NCBI GenBank assembly: GCA_963969595.1
Contig: OZ018411.1
Coordinates: 30,453,445-30,517,444 of the forward strand
Reading direction: 5' to 3'
Origin: Neckera pumila
Taxonomy: Eukaryota; Streptophyta; Bryopsida; Hypnales; Neckeraceae
DNA length: 64,000 nucleotides
In this document: in pieces, positions 23,160-35,079 of the stretch
Position numbering within the stretch: position 1 is the first letter of the stretch
Layout of the letters: every line of letters starts with the position of its first letter
Position numbers and translations under genes: made by a program
The notes under the pieces: generated by a model
The model's input: the letters and a program-made list of their open reading frames with translations, nothing else
The model's database searches: none
What the model was told of the DNA's origin: nothing

Positions 23160-24275
23160 TCATCGAACTCCAAAAGGAGATACTCGTGGTAAGGGCGATC
23201 GCACCTCCGCCATCAATTCATTGCGGGACTCATTTGCATCAGCGTGATGCATCTCTCCACCAAGCCGGCTCTCTGGCACTGCGGACGCTTTGCACATGAA
23301 GTACAAGACACTAAACATAATGGCATCAAAGAGAAGCACAAATGCGTGCATCCCCACCAGCAACGGCGCTTCCCAGTACTTGTCATATTCGACCTCCGCA
23401 TCCCCGTTCCGCAGCACATGAAACTCAAACAAAACGTCCAGCAGCGTCCCGTTCACGTTCGTCACCAGGAACAGCAAGAGCGCCACTTCCAGCTTCCCAT
23501 TGAGCAACCTCACGCTCTCCACCAGCGCTCGTCTCCCGTGCGCTTCTTCCAGCACCGACACCACGTACGCCAGGTTGCACGTCACGTTCGCGACTGCCAT
23601 CCCCGCCGCGAGTGTCACGCCCACCACCGATACCACCACGAGGCTAACTGTGTCGATCTCGGACCCATTTGCAAATCCCAAGAGCGCCGTGAAGGCCGAG
23701 GCGAAGGCGAAGTACACCGCGCACGTCCACAGAAACGTCTGCACAATCGCCAACGCGTGTTTCCGCAACGCCTTGGGAATCGATATCTCCGGGAATTTGA
23801 GCTTCTTCCGAGCGTACGTCGACGCCACGACGGAGCCCACGCTGGCCTTGAGCAGCGGGGAAAATAACGCCGAGAACGGCACGTCCATCACGCTCGACAT
23901 CACGGTTTCCACCCACCGTCGGGAGCTCGCGGGGTGAAACTGGCGCCCAAATTGTGCTTGTGCTTTCAGTTGTAGCGAAACCACCATCTGGTCCATGAAC
24001 GGAAGGCGAAGCAGGATGTGCGAGAGCAGGAAGCTCGAAACGGGGACTGTGAGAAGAAGCGCCAGCGGTAGCAGCGTGCTGGTATGTTTCCGGAGAATGG
24101 TGGTGGATTCTTGCAGAATGTCGAGCAGTTGCGCTCCGGGATGCGGTTCCGAGTATCCTGACCAGCGCGTGCTCTCGAATTGCTTCAATTGCAATTCTAC
24201 GAGCGCCGCTTCCTCGTCGTCGGCCGGTTCCGCCATTGCTGCGAAGCTTGCGCCAGTAGGATGCCGATGATCCAT
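23160..24275 (-). CDS. Polytopic membrane protein of a plant-specific family
   Basis: A single-exon protein of 371 residues with about six hydrophobic segments at roughly 68-90, 133-152, 177-201, 208-231, 262-283 and 304-327. The N-terminal layout, LLDILQEST followed by basic residues and a long hydrophobic segment, matches a plant family of uncharacterised integral membrane proteins, the group that includes Arabidopsis At1g31130 as I recall it. The tail of about 40 residues is hydrophilic. The start chosen is the first ATG, at 24275; the frame stays open ten codons upstream without another ATG. A later Met at residue 14 is an alternative start. GC-rich codon use matches the TraB gene. Function unknown. 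Confidence 0.8.
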   Translation of the reverse strand: MDHRHPTGASFAAMAEPADDEEAALVELQLKQFESTRWSGYSEPHPGAQLLDILQESTTILRKHTSTLLPLALLLTVPVSSFLLSHILLRLPFMDQMVVSLQLKAQAQFGRQFHPASSRRWVETVMSSVMDVPFSALFSPLLKASVGSVVASTYARKKLKFPEISIPKALRKHALAIVQTFLWTCAVYFAFASAFTALLGFANGSEIDTVSLVVVSVVGVTLAAGMAVANVTCNLAYVVSVLEEAHGRRALVESVRLLNGKLEVALLLFLVTNVNGTLLDVLFEFHVLRNGDAEVEYDKYWEAPLLVGMHAFVLLFDAIMFSVLYFMCKASAVPESRLGGEMHHADANESRNELMAEVRSPLPRVSPFGVR

Positions 24276-25122
24276 CCCTGTAGATCTCCTTCTTGTCGGT
24301 AACAAAATTCAACCCTGTCTCACCTCCATTACGAGCTCCATCACCAGCGACACCTCGATCGCAGCAGGATTTCGTACTCGTGATTGACAAAGTGATCGTA
24401 CCTCAATTCGATCACTAGTAGAAAAAATATCCAAACGAACACGTCCAAGTTCGAATTGACTAAAATGCCCAAATCGAATCAGCAAAGAAAATGTCAATTC
24501 TGACGAGTGGATTTGAACAACATTTGCTGATTCGGACACTGATTTCTAGTTATTGGAGATCATCAAGTAAGGTCGAAATGAGGTAGTCCTCGGAAATCTG
24601 CAACCATGCCAAACAAGCACCGTCTCCCACGAACGCGTACCACTCGAGCAGGGCGATCACCAAGACGTGCTCGACAGTTCGGACACTAAGCTCCTGCAAA
24701 TCCAACAACCACTCCGCACTTCGCTGTTCTAATTCGAAGAGTAACATAGTTGTCACCACCAACATCACCCCTCCTCAATCACCCACAGAATGTATATCGC
24801 CGGTCGACAAAACCGAAGATCTGAGCATGCACCGACACTGAACTCTTACCAAAATTACGTCGAACTTTCGAATGATCACTACAATGCCCATTCGAATTCG
24901 ATCACTACAAACAGTTCGCATACATATCCAGGAGACAGTAGCTAGAATTCAGCCAGTGACGGACCAAATCGGGTCACTAGAAATGCTGCTAGTTCATTCA
25001 TCTCAACGTATATACAGTCGATCTCTTCCTGATTGCTCCTCGCTCTCCAAGCTGAGATCGATGAGGCTGGCTATGGACCGTCTCCAAGAAGCTAGATTCA
25101 TAGGACGAAGACGACGACGGCG
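24276..25122. promoter_or_regulatory. Upstream region of the membrane-protein gene
   Basis: Non-repetitive DNA with several TTCGAATT and ATTCGATCACTA words (for example about 24408-24418 and 24893-24905). Minus-strand frames at 24550-24768 look coding by composition only, and I do not call them. Confidence 0.3.
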
Positions 25123-25284
25123 ATGGAATCAGGCGAGAATGGCAAGGTGGGTTACCAGCTGCACCTGAATGGGGCGACGTACTGCATGATTGGAGCAAGC
25201 CAGGAAACAATAATGAAGCGCAAGATGTATGAGATTGATCAGAGGCCAGTAGGCAACCAAGCTGATTACCCTTTGACGTTTTAG
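25123..25284 (+). CDS. Hypothetical small protein or exon (53 codons)
   Basis: An open frame beginning MESGENGKVGYQLHLNGATY. The codon use is gene-like, unlike the AT-rich surroundings. I recognise no family. It could be a small gene, an exon of a longer one, or chance. The frame at 24872-25168 overlaps it in another phase and has an Arg-rich low-complexity end that makes it less likely to be the real one. Confidence 0.25.
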   Translation: MESGENGKVGYQLHLNGATYCMIGASQETIMKRKMYEIDQRPVGNQADYPLTF

Positions 25285-25706
25285 CATGCATGGGATTGAT
25301 GCCCACTTGCTCGCTCAATGCTCACGGTGATCCTAGCTAAAAAGTCTGACTGAAATTTAACCACGCATTGCTCATAAAACATGTAGAAGGTTTATAGCAC
25401 ATTAATTTAGCAGTACTTTTAGCCCTCTGAGGAAGATGTTCCGAAGTCCACATAAAGGACAGACTGTTTGGACTTTGGACCTTTTCTTCTCAAGTCTACA
25501 AGGGTCAGATTCGATACAGTAGCGGAAGTCAGAGTTGTGTCTCCAAGGTACTGCCGTAGTGATAATAAGTAGTCTCTTCCCAAGTCGCAACAGGATGCAT
25601 TATTAGTGCTGTTTCCAACACTCTGGACAACAGGGAGCTTCATATAATGATTGCTCTTTAGCTAGCACTGCTCCTCTCTGCAATCAATCAATAATCCTAT
25701 CTTAAC
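25285..25706. other. Intergenic DNA, no gene seen
   Basis: No feature recognised. Confidence 0.4.
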
Positions 25707-26243
25707 TACACTAAATAGTGAAATTAGGTTGCCCCACACTAATTTCTCGACAGTCCACACTCCACACTATAGGAATATTCACTGCTTTTCTACAATGATG
25801 CATTCAATTCAGAGCCATGTGTATGGCATAGATTTGTGCACCACTTCAAGGCTTGGTTCAAAGAGTGGCATGCACCTCCATGTGGAACAAGCATTGCTTC
25901 ATGTAGTAATTTATCTCAGGTAAGGCATTAGAAGAGATTGGAGGGCATTGGAGGGCCGTTTCAGGCCCATTCCCCAATCTGGCCAGATCTGTGAACAGCC
26001 GGTATGGGTTAAGGGGATTTTTTTTTTTAAAACAAAACAAAACAAAAACAATCTCTCCCAAATATCATTTTAGGCCGATTTTTTTTTTTTTTTTTTTTTT
26101 TTTCGAAAATGATGTGGCACTTTCTCGACCACATCAACCAGCAGCTTTTCTGCGTGGGAACGCTGCAGGAACGCAAGATAACTCGCGGGCTCTTGGAGGC
26201 CTCAAATCTCTTCTAATGCAACCTAATTGCACGGTTTTGTGTA
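25707..26243 (+). mobile_element. Family D element, copy D2, split by a family B MITE
   Basis: Ends are TACACTAAATAGTGAAATTA and CGGTTTTGTGTA with TA borders. The left 215 bp are collinear with 15601-15815. The element is interrupted at 25926-26218 by a B MITE and resumes with CAACCTAATTGCAC. Confidence 0.7.
25926..26218 (+). mobile_element. Family B MITE, copy B3
   Basis: Inverted ends are CATTAGAAGAGATT and AATCTCTTCTAATG. The inner pair has mutated to GATGTGGC/GACCACATCA. A T-run of more than 20 bases lies at about 26080-26103. It is inserted in family D copy D2. Confidence 0.8.
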
Positions 26244-26461
26244 GTTCCTCCGTCCCAAAATGATCTTTTGGTTCCGCTTAATTTTATTGCAGTATTATGC
26301 TTAATACTACACTTTGAAAAGGGCTATGAAACTCAAAGTTTCAAGACAATAGGAGTGCATTGAACTCTATTCATAGCTCACAATGGGTTGAAATAATGTT
26401 GTTTTCATAAAAAATCATGAACTTTGTGCAACTGCAAGGTCATTTTGGAAAGGAGGGAGTA
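26242..26461 (+). mobile_element. Stowaway-type MITE (Tc1/mariner-like)
   Basis: Ends are TAGTTCCTCCGTCCCAAAAT and TTTTGGAAAGGAGGGAGTA, with TA at both borders; the CTCCCTCCGTCCC core is the classic plant Stowaway terminus. Its left TA is the same TA that closes family D copy D2. Confidence 0.75.
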
Positions 26462-26797
26462 TATTTTAAGGACAACTAATTAGTCATTCCTTGAACTTCA
26501 TTATGTAGTGCTCAAACTTGCACAAACAAGCAAATAAGTTTTGACAAATGTGTTAATTAAATAGAAATATTTTGCAAGATTCTTTTCTTCATTCAACAAA
26601 AAACAATTTCTCCAAAATTCCAACATTTACTTCAGAAATGATTTTGCCAAATAACCAACCCTGGCCACCATAAATGGAGATTCTCAAGGATCAATGAATT
26701 AAAATAGTATATTCTCCACATGTCGTTGTCTGAATTTCCAAGGTTTCCAACGTTACTAGCTTCAAAAGCCACTTAATTCATTTTGCAAGTTTGAAGA

Positions 26798-27320
26798 TGA
26801 GAAGAGAAGCTCTTTATAGGATTGGGGTGGTAGTAGTAGGTCAAGCAATCCATGTGGGATATGTAAATTAGGATCAATAGGAATTCAACTACTCATAGTT
26901 AAACCAAACGCAGGAATTTTGTAAAAAGTTAAATTTCAAACCTCATTTAGGCACAGTAGAATAACTATTTTGAAAAAACTTTGAACTAAAAAAAGTTGAA
27001 TAATTAAGATAAATTTTATCTCCAAAAATCCGTTTGAGGTTTGAGACTCCAACTAGAAGTTATAGACAAAATAATGAGAGGGGTTGGATGGGACATTTTT
27101 TTGGACATTTTCAAACACCTTCTTTGAATTTTAATCGTAACTTTTAGTTGAAGGCTCAAAACCTCAAAACAATTTTTGGAGATAACATTTAGCTTAATTC
27201 TCCAACTATTTTTAGTTCAAAGTTGTTTCAATTTAGTTATTCTACTATGCCTAAATGAGGTCTAAAATTTAACTTTTTACACAATTCTTGCATTTTGGCA
27301 ATGAGCGGCCAATCTCTCAA
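26798..27320. mobile_element. Family E foldback element, copy E2
   Basis: Long inverted arms meet near 27090. The left arm carries CATGTGGGATATGTAAATTA and CAAAAATCCGTTTGAGGTTT. The right arm carries complements of the inner blocks, but its outer part is lost after about 27320. Confidence 0.65.
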
Positions 27321-27410
27321 CTTCAAATGATTCCATATTCTTTGGCTATTCATGATGGACAATTAATTTCATTATAAAAACAACGTCTTCACCCTTTCTT
27401 CTTACCAAAA

Positions 27411-27485
27411 GTCAATGAAGTAAGTCTTCCACATTGCCATCAAAAAAAAAATATGATGGCAATGTGGAAGACATACTTCATTGAC
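27411..27485. repeat. 32-bp perfect-stem hairpin
   Basis: Arm 27411-27442 pairs with 27454-27485 with a single mismatch, around an A-rich 11-nt loop. It belongs to no other repeat family in the window. Confidence 0.85.
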
Positions 27486-27689
27486 ATTTGCTTTAATTTC
27501 CAAAACTTAGTTAGAGTTCAATTAGCATCCAATATCAAGGTGTTCAATAATGAGATTAAGCTGCATTAGAGTACCTTAATTCTGATTATTGAACACTTAA
27601 ACTTGGGTTTGGAGCCATTGATAGCCATTTGACAATTTGATAGATGGTGAGCAAGAATAGGGGAAATATATATCCTTAAGCCAAAAAAA

Positions 27690-30410
27690 AGGTTCACTTT
27701 GGGGTCCTCAAAGGGCTACAAAGCAGCCCTAGAGAGGCCCAATTTTTTCTCTAATGCAATTTAATTTATAAAGGACATTTTTTGTCCTTGGAGGAGAGCT
27801 CAAAGAATTTGCCATAGTGATTTCAAATCAAGCAAGCAAGAAAACCATATTTGTAAGCAAACAACAAACGGCTCTACATACAATTTTGCTATGAACTAAA
27901 TGTCTCTCCTCTTAGAAAACCTTGCAAGAAAGTGCCTCACCTAAGCACTTTCCAGTTCACAACAATTTCATTATGCCAATAAAAATCTCAAAACAACGCA
28001 ATTGCATTTGATGCGTGTGGGGAGGAGGGGATGATTGTCCAATGGGACATATCTTTAATGACTAAAATATGTCTTTTGTGACTCAAAACTTGATTTTGAA
28101 TCACAATAGACATGTCACAATGGACTCTTAGTCATTGAAGACATGTCACATTGGATAACATTTCTATGCTGCAATTTTTTAAAAGAGCCATTTACGCTAG
28201 AAGAAAATGAAGGTTTTGTGATTATAAAGCTGTATTTTAGAATTAAAGAGTTTAAATATTGATATTTAATAGATTTTACTTGTTTAGGAAACTCTACAAT
28301 TTCATAGGTTTTGAAATTTCTTGGTTAGAATTCTATGAGCAGAATTCATTACATAAGAATAGAACAACTTACAAGTCTTATATGTCCAACCTAGTAGTAT
28401 ACATGACAATTGATATAAGGCAATTAGAAAAACCACAAGCATTGTACAATTGCAGTTGTTTTTTAGTCAAATTAGATTGTTTGCAACTACAAATTGACAC
28501 GGTGGGTTCTATAGAGTGTAGACTTGGCCACATCAATTGTAATGAATATTGAATGGTGAATAGCTCACATTCATTTTGAACTTGAATTCTATCATATTCT
28601 TGTAATCCTATCTTTCATTCTATGACTACTTTGTCACTACAACAATGAACACGTAATCAATTTGGTGTTAATTACAATGGCTACAATTGCAAGATAGTCA
28701 TATAGGACTTTTAGTTGTTTTTTAACTAGTTGTGGCAAATATGTTTTTTTTCTAGAGTTCTAGTGTTAAGGTAGCTTTTGCAATTTTCATTATTCCCTTA
28801 ATAAAAGGCCCGAGGAGCACAAAATGTCCTTAAAGGGTTAAAACTAATTCATTCTCAATCTACAAGATGCTCATTTGATTTGAATCTTTTTCAAGTTTTA
28901 AAATTTGGCCTAGAGCCAAAACAATGTTGTTGGATGCTGATGAGCATGGCATAATCCTTGGAAATTATAAATTTGTACTTGATAAAGGTTAAAAGGATGG
29001 TAGGGCAATTGTTTGTACTTCAAATTCTAATACATTTTATCCCCCTTTCTTAGCTTCTAATATATATAGTTAGTTTAAAACCTGGTGGAGAATTGATTCT
29101 ATGGAATGGATTTTTTTGTCCACATCTTTGTATCTAATTATATTTAATTCTTAATGAATCCCAAAGACATAATCACCTAGTTCAATTCTTGCTAAATCAT
29201 GTTAAGAGTATATCTAGTGATTCATTGAAAGTTCATTGAGGCAAAATACTTAGTCCATTATTTGGAGAGGGGCATTAGGAAAAATATGAATCTACAAAGG
29301 GCCGTTTGACTTATGTCCGTGAGTGCAAATACAAAGGGAAAAATTATTATTATTTTTAATTATTTTATAGATAAATGTAAAAATGTAAAAACACAACTGA
29401 AATCGCCAATCGGACGTGGCACAAATTCCTAAAAAGTTAATTATTTATTTATTTTTTGACAAACTTGCAATCCCTTGCAGGCCTAAATTTTTTGTAATAG
29501 ATCTCTTCTATGCAACATTACACTTGGCCTATATACCAACCAAAAATGGTACTTTGAAATTTTTTAGGATGGAAAATCATCAAATACATCATTTATTCTT
29601 TGTATCAAAAATGGACGGTATATGCATTTATTGTAACACTTCATACTTGATATACTTAAATAAAACCTTGTACATTTTTCACTCTGCACGACTTTCAAGG
29701 GATACCATAGTAGTCTTTGTTTTATAATTATTCAAATACATCTGAATGGTAACAACTACAAGGTTTGAAGCACCCGCAATAATATGATACTTTTCTAATA
29801 TATATCTAAGTCATTTTGCAAGCAAATATCTTCTAGGTCTTCCATTGCATTGCCATTCACTTGTGAAGATGCAATTTAGCTTCATTCAGAATGATCATCA
29901 TCCACTTGGTTTACATACTATACATTGTAATTTTTGAACCTTCTAGGTGGCCATTCTTATCTCGGAGAGGGACATCCACCTACAAATATATAGTAAAAAT
30001 ATTAAAAACTTAGCAACAGACATTTGGAATATGTAAAAATAATTTCAAGAGCTTTGAAAGGCCAAATTTCAAGATACTAGTATTTGTAGTTAATAGAAAT
30101 TAAATTTTTTCTTCTTCAAACTTGACTGATAGGGTTAGTAGGTTTTTGATTCTTCTTGGAATGAGATTTTTGCACTAGAAGTGGTTATTTTTAAAAATTT
30201 CATACTTATGATGTTGCTTACATACATGTCAAATTTAATAATAGATGAGGAATTTAGCAAAAAATGTAAAAATTGCCCAATTTGTCCAAACTGCCTAGGT
30301 ATTTTTTGGTCTATATAACTTTCAATCCAGGAATGCAATTGAAATTCTTTCTAATTCCTGCAAAGGAGGTAAATAATCCCATATTGTGTCAAATTTTCAG
30401 AAACATTTGT
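27690..30410. other. AT-rich intergenic DNA with repeat relics, no gene seen
   Basis: About 27695-27766 is a family B right-end relic ending CTCTAATG. An isolated family A end (GTCCTTAAAGGGTTAA) lies at 28826-28841. Open frames at 28259-28552 and 29416-29727 have AT-driven composition and no motif. Confidence 0.4.
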
Positions 30411-31348
30411 TTAACCCCTAAAGTTTCATGACTATGTAATCACCAAAAATGCTCCCAAACTGCCATTTCTAATACAACTATCAAATTTTTGGAAAAAAAC
30501 AATTTTTGACACATGTAACCATAGGATCTTGTAGTATAATATTTTGAAAACATGTGGTAAAAATTTCAGAAAATTCCACCTTGTGGATCATAAGATATAA
30601 GCATTCAAAGTCTTGAAAACCATTTTTTCAATCTTGCAAAAAATCGGGCAGCTGCACTTTGCAAGCTCACTTTTCAATGAAAAAATGCTGATAAAGGTGG
30701 TGCTTCTTTGAATTCAGTTTTCTAAACAAGTTGTCTATATGCATGAAAAATTTCACATCATTTGGAATTGTACAACATATAGGAAAAAAATAGTAAGTAG
30801 AAAGAAGTAGAAGATGATTCAAAATACTAAATCGTTAAAAATTTAATCATGGAATTTAAAAATGCCAATCCCAACATTAAAAAATTAATGTTGTAATAAT
30901 CAATCTACAGCCTAGGATTTTATTTTTTTCCCAAAATATTGAAAAATGAGTTAAATAAACAACTTTAAAGGATTTTTTAGAGTAGAGAATCCATAACTGC
31001 CCGCAATTCAAAAACCCTCATAACTCATGACTCATTGATTGAAATGGAATGACTCAAAGCTTTTTAAGTATATATAAATGTAGAGAACCAATTTCAAAAA
31101 AAAAATTCCGAAAAAAATGATTTTTTTTTATCTGCCCAAATTGCCTAGTTACGAAAAAAAAGTAACATATTAGGTCACAACTTTTGACTTGTATATCGAA
31201 ATGTCATGAAACTTGGTATTTATGAAGATATTCCTTGCCCCCACCTTCTATTAAAGTTTCATCCTCAAATATGGATATCTCTAGTCACACGTACCTGCCC
31301 AAAATTTCTATACGGCCAAAAAACGCATGCTGGTCCTTTAGGGGTTGA
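30411..31348 (+). mobile_element. Family A element, second subfamily, copy A2a
   Basis: It starts TTAACCCCTAAAGTTTC and ends GGTCCTTTAGGGG followed by TTGA, one base off TTAA. It is nearly identical throughout to 32051-32981 and more distantly collinear with A1 copies (shared CTGCCATTTCTA and CATAGGATCTT blocks). Confidence 0.8.
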
Positions 31349-31610
31349 AATTGACTTTGTGTGATCCTACCTAAGATTTCGTATGTACATTGAATGATCA
31401 CTTGGTCTTTGCAAGGTTGTTATTTGGCAAAGGAGTTTCAAATTACTTCTTTCCTAAGATTCTATTCAATGAATTTAATAGTTTCACAATAAAGTTGAAT
31501 GCGATTGTTTTTTCACTACAATAAAGATTGCCAACACATTGCTCCAATATTCTAAAATTTTCACATATTGTATTCAAAATCTTTACTTACAAAGTGTGGA
31601 AAAATAATCA

Positions 31611-31690
31611 TTAGAGAAAATTTGGGGCCTCTAGAGGGCCACTCCACAGTCCTATGAGGACCCTGTAAACAATGTTTTTTTTGCTTAACT
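31611..31690 (+). repeat. Family B left-end relic
   Basis: Begins CATTAGAGAAAATTTGGGGCC and keeps the GAGGGCCACTCC block, then loses similarity. Confidence 0.45.
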
Positions 31691-31934
31691 ATTTGTTTTT
31701 CCGCTATTCCTGCTCACCCTCTATTGCGACGTCAGTCACTATGAATTTCTTAGAACATGTCAATTTATAAACTAGGGCAGCATAGGGCAACAAAGTAAAG
31801 TACAAGGAACCAAAACACACAATTTTCAATTGGAAAGTTTAACTTATGAAGTGACTTTTGTGCCACATACTTAATTTTGTGTCACAATCAAATTTTATGC
31901 CACTTAGCCAATTGTGTGTAATTGAGGGAGAATA

Positions 31935-33355
31935 GAGAAGCTTTTTATACAAGTGGAGTAGTGGTAAGTAAAACATCCCATATGGAATATGTGAATTAGG
32001 ACTAAAAGGAGCTCCACCGCTTATGGTTAAGTGAAGAAGCAAAAATTGTGTTAACCCCTAAAGTTTCATGACTATGTAATCACCAAAAACGCTCCAAAAC
32101 TGCCATTTCTAATACAACTACCAAATTTTTGGAAAAAAACAATTTTTGACACATGTAACCATAGGATCTTGCAGTATGATATTTTGAAAACATGTGGTAA
32201 AAATTTCAGAAAATTCCACCATGTGGATCATAAGATATAAGCATTCAAAGTCTTGAAAACCATTTTTTCAATCCTGCGAAAAACCGGGCAGCTGCACTTT
32301 GCAAGCTCACTTTTCAATGAAAAAATGCCGATAAAGGTGGTGCTTCTTTAAATTCAGTTTCCTAAACAAGTTGTCTATATGCATGAAAAATTTCACATCA
32401 TTTGGAATTGTACAACATATAGGAAAAAAATAGCAAGTAGAAAGAAGTAGAAAATGACTCAAAATACTAAATTGAAAAAAATTTAATCATGGAATTTAAA
32501 ATTGCCATTCCCAACGGTTGTAATGTGGTAATAATCAATCTACATCCTAAGATTTTATTTTTTTCCAAAAATACTGAAAATTGAGTTAAATAAACGACTT
32601 TAAAGTGTTTTTTAGAGTAGAGAATCCATTACTACCCGCAAACCAAAAACCCTCATAACTTTTGATTCATTGATTGAAATGGAGTAACTCAAAGCTTTTT
32701 AAGTATATATAAATGTAGAGAACCAATTTCAAAAAAAAAATTCTGGAAAAAATGATTTTTTCTGATCTGCCCAAACTGCCCGGTTACAAAAAAAAGTAAC
32801 ATATCAGGTCACAACTTTTGACTCGTATTTTGAAATGTCATGAAACTTGGTACACATGAAGATATTCCTCGCCCCCATCTTCTATTAAAATTTCAGCCTC
32901 AAATATGGATATCTCTAGTCACACTTACCTGCCCAAAATTTCTATACGGCCAAAAATGCATGTTGGTCCTTTAGGGGTTAAAGGTCAAATTTTAGACCTC
33001 ATTTAGGCATAGTAGAAAAACTTCAAACTAGTAAAAGTTGGAAAATCAATTTGAATTGTACCTCCAAACATCCGTTTGAGATTTCAAGACTCCACCTAAA
33101 AGTTATGGACAAATTTCAAAGAAGGTGTTTGAAAATTAAAAAAAATGTCCATTCCACCCCCTCTTTGAAATTTGTTTATAACTCTTAGATGGGGCTTCAA
33201 ATTCTAAAACAGATTTTTTAAAGATGAAAGTTACCTTGGTTTTCCAACTTCTTTTAGTTTGAAATTTTTCCAAAAAAGATACTATACTATGCCCAAATGA
33301 GGTCTACAATTCAACTTTGAGCACAATTCCTGCATTTTTACTTAACTGGGACTGA
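31935..33355. mobile_element. Family E foldback element, copy E3, split by a family A element
   Basis: The left part (to about 32050) and the right part (from 32982) together match copy E4 at 37647-38150. The break is a family A element, 32051-32981, inserted at a TTAA. Similarity to E4 continues outward on the left to about 31830. Confidence 0.7.
32051..32981 (+). mobile_element. Family A element, copy A2b, nested in foldback E3
   Basis: Intact TTAA flanks (32051-32054 and 32978-32981) with CCCCTAAAGTTTC and GGTCCTTTAGGGG ends. Nearly identical to A2a, 1.6 kb away. E4 supplies the empty site. Confidence 0.85.
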
Positions 33356-35079
33356 GCAACTTCATTTTTATGAACAAAATTGAAAAGTTTTGAATATGGG
33401 ACAATCTTAGTGGTGGAGAATTTTCTACTTGAGGAAGTGAACCCAATTGTGATCCTTTTTTTAAAGCGACCCCTATAAATTCCTATCTAGTTGTTGTAGG
33501 AACACTAATTTTTAGCATTGTGAAAATTCACAATTTATTCATACATTGTCTAAAAAATGCATTTTAGGAGATTTTAGAGTACTCTATAGACTTCTACCAA
33601 GATCCAACAAGAAATTGGTAGTTTCCTAATAGGATCAATGTGCAATTGCATATTTGGTCACATTTAGGCATATTAATTACTTTGTGAGATCTAAGAAGTA
33701 GTGATGTTTTTGTTGTCAACTTTCCATTGCAACTATTTGTTCCACATGTATGTGTAATGCATAAATTCTGTCAATCATAACAAACTTTCATTCAAGTGAT
33801 GAAATAAAAATTGTATTTTTCAAGTATCTAAAAGTTACGTGTTTCTAAATTGATTTAACAAAGACTAATCATTAAAAGATATTAGAAGCTTGATATGAAT
33901 AATTCAATCCCCAATTTGAGCATTCAAACAAAGTAAGAAGTACAAATGTCAAAAAGGTTGTACATATTATACACTGTTAATAGCACATGTAGATTTGATA
34001 AGAATTGATTTTTGGCATTTGGAGAATAAGTTTCATTTAATTTTCAATAAGTTTAGGAAAAATAAATGAATCATTAGAACAAATGAAATTTAAAAAAATT
34101 TAAAAATTTAGGCAAAGATGAATTCTAAAATTACCTAGATTGGAGTACTTTGGAAGGGAAAAACAAAAGACAATGGTGTTAAGTTCTACAAACATGTTTT
34201 TTCCAACCCCTCTTTCAAAATTCTCAAACCACTAAGATTATACCATGATCAACACTTTTCAATTTTGTTTACAAAAAATGAGTTTGTTCATAGTTACATC
34301 TCAATTATACCCCCTCCTTTGTTTCACTATTGTTTCAACATTTAGTGCATTAGTGCACTTTTTCAAAAAAGTGAAAACGATGAAAAATTGGTCAAATGTT
34401 ATTTGAAATACTGATGGAATATTTTGGAATGTATAAAAAAAAGTTAAATTGTTTCAACAATGTGTCATAGTTACACCATTAAATTTGAAATTAATTCGAA
34501 TTACCACATCATTTATCCATCATTGAAACTATGTTCAACACCATCATTTAGCCATTATGGAAACAACCATGAAACAAAATTTAAAGAACAACATTTAGCC
34601 ATTGTTAAAACAACAAAAAGACAATATAAATGACAACATTCAGGCATAAATGACAACATTCAGGCATTGTTGAAACAACAATGAGACATTTTTTAAGCCA
34701 AAAATTTAAGAATCATTGATACAATAATGAAACATTGTTGAAAATACCCATCTACCTTGTTCATACCATGTTTCAATCCGTTGTCCTTCAGCTTTCATTT
34801 GTAAAACAACATTACTATACCAAAGACACCTATGGTAGCAATATGTAGCCATATCATAAAGTGGCCAATCACCAAAAAATCTCTAGGATATACAGGCATA
34901 CCAAGGGCCTTGCATATTCTAAACATCTGAAAAGAATTTAAAAAACTACCGTAGTGATTTCATATTGAATCATATTTCAAATCCAATACAAACTATTAAA
35001 ACTAAAATTAAAAATCTACATCAAAAGTGTGATCTCAAGAAAGGTATAAAAGGTCACTTAATTCATGTGAATGCAAGTG
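33356..35079. other. AT-rich intergenic DNA, no gene seen
   Basis: Contains a diffuse run of TTGAAACAA/AACAATGAAAC words at about 34480-34780, including a direct repeat of ATAAATGACAACATTCAGGC (34627-34665). No gene is supported. Confidence 0.4.

Noticed and set aside
23244..23867. A 207-codon plus-strand frame
   Set aside because: Antisense to the membrane-protein gene, His/Arg-rich, caused by its GC-rich codons.
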